A stretch of DNA of 10,941 bases from Euryarchaeota archaeon UBA538 (GTDB taxonomy: Archaea > Thermoplasmatota > Poseidoniia > Poseidoniales > Thalassarchaeaceae), in the NCBI GenBank assembly GCA_002499325.1, contig DALC01000019.1, forward strand, positions 3,961 through 14,901, read 5' to 3'. The stretch's first letter is position 1. The number at the start of each line of letters is the position of its first letter. The notes under the pieces were generated by a model that did not search any database, was not told the origin of the DNA, and saw only the letters and a list, made by a program, of their open reading frames with translations. This document shows positions 7,174-10,941 of this stretch, piece by piece. Position numbers and translations under genes: made by a program.

Positions 7174-8370
7174 CTATCTATACTGAAGCTCCACTATGAA
7201 ATAATTGACCTTTGTCGTATGTGTCTCCTCGTTGACTAAATCCGCGGACCATTCGCCTGGAAGAAAGCCCCTAACCGTGGAGGCCCCTATCACCAGCCAC
7301 ACACAATAGTCGTCTGAACCACAGTCTCCTGCATTACGATTATCGTTAGACAGCCCGGTTGAGTTGGCGATCTCATCCTCAGTACTGTTGTAAAGGTAGA
7401 TATCTAGCTTGTTATCTGTGGTAGTGACTGGTCCGCCTCCTAGTCCCCCTCCTGCTTGATCGTCATCTTGCTGGGGGTAGTCTACCTTGGTTCTGAGATA
7501 TCTGATTCTATCCTTGGTATCCTCGTCATAGGTTACTGGGAAGTCCCAGGTCATTATAATGGGATCCTGAATCCTCCTATCCATCTCGAAGTCACTCCAC
7601 TTCCCTTGGTAGTTGATATAGACTGTGGAATCATCATAGTGACTGAGTCCATTGTTGTCCGTGACGGTCAGCCTGATATCCCAAGCTCCGGCTGGCATGT
7701 CCTCCCATTGCACTATCTCTCCAGTAGCATCAACATCATTGTCCTTGATCCCATCCTCGTCCGAGTCAGTGTTCCTATCCAAGTCCCACTCATAGCTAAC
7801 TATGTACTCCTCCGCGTAGCAATTAGAGTCATCGGGATCACAGCCGGCCCATGATCCCGAACCGTCCAGGGACACTGTAGTTGAGACGGAAACCTGCCTG
7901 TCATCGATTTCCTTGTCTTCGCATACCCAAATCATGACGAAATCTCCGTTCGGAGGGGAGTCGCCATCACAGTTATCGTCTTTGTTGGGGGAGATTTCCG
8001 CATGGGGCTCTCTTGCAGTTGAGTCGATGACGGTTATCAGCATGCTAGTGGTGACTTCATGGGTACCATCGCTCACGGCAAGCTTGGCGGAATACTCACC
8101 GGGCTGAGCATATGAATGGCTAGTGGTAAGTCCGTTTCCAGTGTTTCCATCTCCGAATGTCCATGTGAACGTCATGGGGTCGGCATCGGGATCTGAGGAC
8201 CCAACAGCACTGAACGTGATGCTGTCTCCCGCCCTGACAGAGCCAGAAGGGTCAACTGTCATGTTTGCAGTAGGGGGGCTGTTGCTTCCGAGAACATCCA
8301 TGCAGCCGGCCAGTGAAGTGAAAATCATCATCATGACCATCATCAGGCCCGCAGACTTGCCCCCTCTCAT
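7174..8370 (-). CDS. PKD-domain surface lipoprotein, function unknown
   Basis: Predicted lipid-anchored, extracytoplasmic protein of 398 aa from ATG 8370. It begins MRGGKSAGLMMVMMM and runs to a lipobox LAGC with the modified cysteine at residue 23. Residues about 32-115 are a PKD domain (NSPPTANMTVDPSG, then WTFGDGNTGNG and SYAQPGEYSAKLAVSDG). Residues about 122-252 form a second, divergent PKD-like domain (VSLDGSGSW, YEWDLDRN, RLTVTDNNG) carrying an acidic insert DSDEDGIKDND that resembles calcium-binding thrombospondin type 3 repeats. The C-terminal 130 residues are beta-rich, with a Gly-rich linker (AGGGLGGGP), and resemble nothing I recognise. Six cysteines beyond the lipobox could make three disulfides. 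An in-frame TTG at 8400 would add ten residues that spoil the signal peptide, so ATG 8370 is preferred. It lies 45 bp after the polymerase stop; a role in adhesion or substrate binding is a guess. Confidence 0.85.
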   Translation of the reverse strand: MRGGKSAGLMMVMMMIFTSLAGCMDVLGSNSPPTANMTVDPSGSVRAGDSITFSAVGSSDPDADPMTFTWTFGDGNTGNGLTTSHSYAQPGEYSAKLAVSDGTHEVTTSMLITVIDSTAREPHAEISPNKDDNCDGDSPPNGDFVMIWVCEDKEIDDRQVSVSTTVSLDGSGSWAGCDPDDSNCYAEEYIVSYEWDLDRNTDSDEDGIKDNDVDATGEIVQWEDMPAGAWDIRLTVTDNNGLSHYDDSTVYINYQGKWSDFEMDRRIQDPIIMTWDFPVTYDEDTKDRIRYLRTKVDYPQQDDDQAGGGLGGGPVTTTDNKLDIYLYNSTEDEIANSTGLSNDNRNAGDCGSDDYCVWLVIGASTVRGFLPGEWSADLVNEETHTTKVNYFIVELQYR

Positions 8371-8415
8371 GGATACGGCTGGAGGGTCGTATGAAATCAA
8401 CCCTACGATAAGATG
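8371..8415 (-). promoter_or_regulatory. Short spacer between DNA polymerase and lipoprotein genes
   Basis: 45 bp. It contains the weakly AT-rich ATCTTATCG on the minus strand (about 8413-8405), roughly 37 bp before ATG 8370, which could be a TATA element. No Shine-Dalgarno is seen before the lipoprotein ATG. Read-through from the polymerase gene is equally possible. Confidence 0.25.
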
Positions 8416-10941
8416 CTAGAAGTCTAGGAGGCTCTTCTGGCCCTTGGGCCTAGCTCCATCCAATAGTTCCTTCTCCCCCTGTCCGAATGCCTCTGTAACC
8501 CGCCCGAGGGATTTGGCCAGGCGCTTAGCGTAGTAATCTGTATCGTATTCAGGTGGTTCACCACCGATTTCGTCGACAAGCCATGCTTTGACTCCGAGCT
8601 TCTTGTCGCCACCTTCTGGCCTAGTAATTACATACCCTACCTTCATTCCCGGTGTGAATTGAAGTCCTGCTGCAATTCTTTGCTTGGCGGCTCTGACATA
8701 TGGCAAGCCATCAGGATTAGCGTAGACACTGTCGAAATCCCATTCGTTCTTCTTTGAGTTCCACTTACCCTTGCATGATCGGCTGATTACTAATCTAGAT
8801 GGGTCGACATCCCCCCCACGAACCTCGTCGATCGCTAGCTTCGTCATATCTACAGCTCCTTCTGTGTTCCCATCGAGAAGCATCTCGAACATCTCTGTCA
8901 TTGTCTCAGAGAGTAAATCAAAAGAGTCGGTCCTCCTCACCTCATAGCCTCTAATGAGCATCTCTTCCCTGGGCCACACTACTCTTCCGACATACCTCTT
9001 TTTGGCACCATGGCTGAAGAATGCGGAAAGCGCTGTCTCGAATTCTAACTCAGCGCCCTCTCTTGTGAATCTACTCGCCAGCTCCTCCCCGAACTCCAAG
9101 GTCTCCTCCTTGGCCTTTTTCCATTTCTTCGAGACTATGGGATCTTCGGATCGGTTCGTCGGAGCTCCTGAGTCCACTGGTGACTTCACGAAAATAGAGT
9201 CTGTATCCGAGTAAATGACATCGTTGCCACCTTCCTCGACTTGTGATATTATCGCTTTGATATTGTGCCTAGCCCATTCTGTTATGCTAGCCCCTAAGTC
9301 TGGGTGCGTGAACCTGTAGAAACTAGACGCAAATACCCCATAGAATGAGTTCATCAGTATCTTTACCGCGTACTGCAGTTGGTCCAGTAGGAAGGCCTCG
9401 ACTGGATCATTTCTCTCCTGTGCCTCCTCCATGCCCCTCTTGTATAGGTCCCTCTTTCTCATTAAGTCCTCTAAAAGCCTAGGGACTAGCCCGTTCATTT
9501 CCTCCTTTGACTTGTATCTGGTTCCAGTTGTTGGGGAAACACTGTGTGATTCGCCCGTATTTCCATCAGTTACAAGGGTAGTAGAGCAAATGTTGTTGGA
9601 AATCATGATCGAGGGATACATCGACTTGAAGTCTAGAACGACCACCCATGGCTCCATTCCTGGCTCGACCTCATGCACGTAGCCTCCTGCAATCTGATCT
9701 CTCTTCCTGGGTCCAGCATTTGTCATTGGTACGGCTATCGACTCCTTGTCTGCCAGTCTCATAACCAATGAGTCAATCCATTGGCTGGTGGTGCCATTAG
9801 CGGCTGTCTCGACTGCAGTTAGTGATACTGAAGCAAGGGCTTCCTTCCTTGCTGTGGCTTTAAGATGCCCCAGAATATCTAGGGGGAGATGAGTATCTCT
9901 AACACAATACTCCATCACCACATCGGGTCTAGTAGCCCACTCCTCGTCCATCTTACTTGCATCCACGTCGAGCTTCCTCATGTCCTCGTCCTCGGGCCAT
10001 AGAAGCTGCGATACGTATCTCAATGACTCCCTTTGTGGCCTCAGTGTCTGTCGAGCCTGCCACCATGCGTCCATGGGGATTCTTCCAGGGATTCTCCAGA
10101 CCCTGTTTTGCTGCCTAGTTGGGAAAATCCGTTTCCCCTCCCCTTCTTTCATGGGAACTCTGCCCCAACCGAACAGAGGTGATCTACTGTACTTCGGCCT
10201 TGGGGAGATTACCTCGGCCCTCTCCTGCATTCTAGGGAGGTCGAAATTATCGATGTTGTACCCGGTGATGAAGTCTGGATCTTGCTCTCTAACGAGGGCG
10301 GTTAGCCCCTCCATAATTTCCTTCTCTTCGCCTCTGAACTGGTGCTCCGAACGCTTCCCAGCACGATCTATTACCGCTGCTGCGCAGAGTATTCGATTTG
10401 TGGCAATACTTGTCTCAAGATCAAAAGAGAAAGTAACGAAGGGGGCGGGGAAGGGCTCGGTTCTGGATAATCCTTCGAGATTGCAGGAAACTATCATGTC
10501 AACCGGGTATATTCCGGACCCACCGTCTTTCAATACAATTTCCTCAGCTAAGGATGGATCAGTATTGGAACTGTTTTTTACGGCATCGGGTGCTCTTTCA
10601 CCCGCCCAGAGAACCTCTCCCCTTGCATTGATGTGAGGCCCAAGATCAAGATCCAGCATCAGACGGTTCTGAAACGGTATGTCCGCGCTTGTAATCTCCC
10701 AATTATCCAGTTTCTTACGGAGATTCCTTACTGAGTAGGGTTGGTTGGCATAGACCCTCCAATGCCTCTTCATTCCGTGTCTTGTCCATTTCATGACCGG
10801 GTCCGAGACTTCGACAACCTCGCCCATTCCAGATACTGACTCCAGGTCAGGGTCTTGTTCCGGTCTGGGGGCTCCCGGTATAGCGATGTCAAAGTAAGGC
10901 CGGAGGCCATGAACCAGTAGTACAACCGAGTGCCCGTCCTC
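8416..10941 (-). CDS. polB: Family B DNA polymerase (PolB), N-terminus cut by window edge
   Basis: Replicative or repair DNA polymerase with 3'-5' proofreading. The frame is open to the window edge, giving 841 residues plus stop; numbering is from the first visible codon. The first residues (EDGHSVVLLVHGLRPYFDI) already look like the family's N-terminal domain, so the true start is upstream; Met at 10827 is internal. Exonuclease motifs are intact: Exo I FSFDLET (171-177), Exo II GYNIDNFD (227-234), Exo III YCVRD (345-349). Polymerase motifs are intact: A DFKSMYPS (437-444), B KILMNSFYG (527-535), C YSDTDS (577-582), followed by KKRYVGR in the palm/thumb. No intein interrupts these sites. The protein ends GQKSLLDF, a C-terminal PCNA-interacting peptide (QxxLxxF). 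A PKD lipoprotein gene follows 45 bp downstream. Confidence 0.97.
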   Translation of the reverse strand, partial: EDGHSVVLLVHGLRPYFDIAIPGAPRPEQDPDLESVSGMGEVVEVSDPVMKWTRHGMKRHWRVYANQPYSVRNLRKKLDNWEITSADIPFQNRLMLDLDLGPHINARGEVLWAGERAPDAVKNSSNTDPSLAEEIVLKDGGSGIYPVDMIVSCNLEGLSRTEPFPAPFVTFSFDLETSIATNRILCAAAVIDRAGKRSEHQFRGEEKEIMEGLTALVREQDPDFITGYNIDNFDLPRMQERAEVISPRPKYSRSPLFGWGRVPMKEGEGKRIFPTRQQNRVWRIPGRIPMDAWWQARQTLRPQRESLRYVSQLLWPEDEDMRKLDVDASKMDEEWATRPDVVMEYCVRDTHLPLDILGHLKATARKEALASVSLTAVETAANGTTSQWIDSLVMRLADKESIAVPMTNAGPRKRDQIAGGYVHEVEPGMEPWVVVLDFKSMYPSIMISNNICSTTLVTDGNTGESHSVSPTTGTRYKSKEEMNGLVPRLLEDLMRKRDLYKRGMEEAQERNDPVEAFLLDQLQYAVKILMNSFYGVFASSFYRFTHPDLGASITEWARHNIKAIISQVEEGGNDVIYSDTDSIFVKSPVDSGAPTNRSEDPIVSKKWKKAKEETLEFGEELASRFTREGAELEFETALSAFFSHGAKKRYVGRVVWPREEMLIRGYEVRRTDSFDLLSETMTEMFEMLLDGNTEGAVDMTKLAIDEVRGGDVDPSRLVISRSCKGKWNSKKNEWDFDSVYANPDGLPYVRAAKQRIAAGLQFTPGMKVGYVITRPEGGDKKLGVKAWLVDEIGGEPPEYDTDYYAKRLAKSLGRVTEAFGQGEKELLDGARPKGQKSLLDF

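Noticed and set aside
7456..7854. A 132-codon plus-strand open frame rich in Ile and Val
   Set aside because: It is the complement of the Asp-rich lipoprotein sequence (GAY codons read as ATC/GTC), so its hydrophobic look is an artefact of the other strand.
8371..8400. TTG at 8400 as the lipoprotein start
   Set aside because: It would put MISYDPPAVS before the basic MRGGK segment; starting at ATG 8370 gives a standard lipoprotein signal peptide.
9150..9760. Possible intein in DNA polymerase B
   Set aside because: Archaeal PolB genes often carry inteins at motifs A, B and C, but all three motifs here run without interruption and normal-length sequence separates them.
9980..10636. A 218-codon plus-strand open frame
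   Set aside because: It is antisense to the exonuclease region of DNA polymerase B, which has all its motifs in frame; the Ser-rich, Cys-containing translation looks like a shadow.
10825..10827. ATG at 10827 as the start of DNA polymerase B
   Set aside because: The frame continues upstream to the window edge with polymerase-like sequence, so this Met is internal and the gene is partial.
1..10941. CRISPR arrays, insertion sequences, integration sites and rRNA genes
   Set aside because: No regularly spaced repeats, transposase or integrase motifs, duplicated tRNA ends or rRNA sequence were seen on either strand.

Overview
The window looks like chromosomal DNA from a marine planktonic euryarchaeon, most likely Thermoplasmatota and possibly Marine Group II/III (Poseidoniales-like). 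This rests on: an archaeal/eukaryal-type EF-1 alpha followed directly by ribosomal protein uS10; a family B DNA polymerase with a C-terminal PCNA-binding peptide; a GINS-like replication protein; a GAGGTG Shine-Dalgarno and a TATA-like box upstream of EF-1 alpha; and a PKD-domain lipoprotein. The lineage is inferred from gene content and style, not from a database match. I see no transposase, integrase, CRISPR array, phage gene or long repeat. This is a densely packed core-gene region, cut at both ends.

Layout, left to right. Positions 1-2156 (minus) hold most of a heavy-metal P-type ATPase whose C-terminus lies outside the window. A short divergent promoter region with two adjacent palindromes (2198-2215) separates it from a HAD phosphatase of the archaeal phosphoglycolate phosphatase type (2239-2964, plus). 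A tRNA-Leu(CAA) gene on the minus strand (2968-3052) meets the phosphatase tail to tail with 3 bp between them. Next on the plus strand are a GINS (Gins51-like) protein (3165-4049) and a bleomycin hydrolase/PepC-type cysteine aminopeptidase (4106-5431). The peptidase stop codon abuts the stop codon of uS10 with no intervening base. The remaining genes are on the minus strand. Read in their own direction they are: family B DNA polymerase (10941-8416, N-terminus outside the window), a PKD lipoprotein (8370-7174), EF-1 alpha (7062-5779) and uS10 (5761-5432).

How the genes relate. EF-1 alpha and uS10 form a translation operon with its own TATA-like element and strong ribosome-binding sites. Polymerase B and the GINS-like protein are both replication-fork components, but they sit on opposite strands and are not one operon. 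The peptidase and the cell-surface lipoprotein fit a protein-degrading heterotroph, which is inference. No gene is more than about 115 bp from the next, so there is no long empty stretch. I found no convincing undescribed system; the points worth checking are compact gene junctions, a possible operator, the GINS assignment, the origin of the peptidase, and details of the metal pump and lipoprotein.
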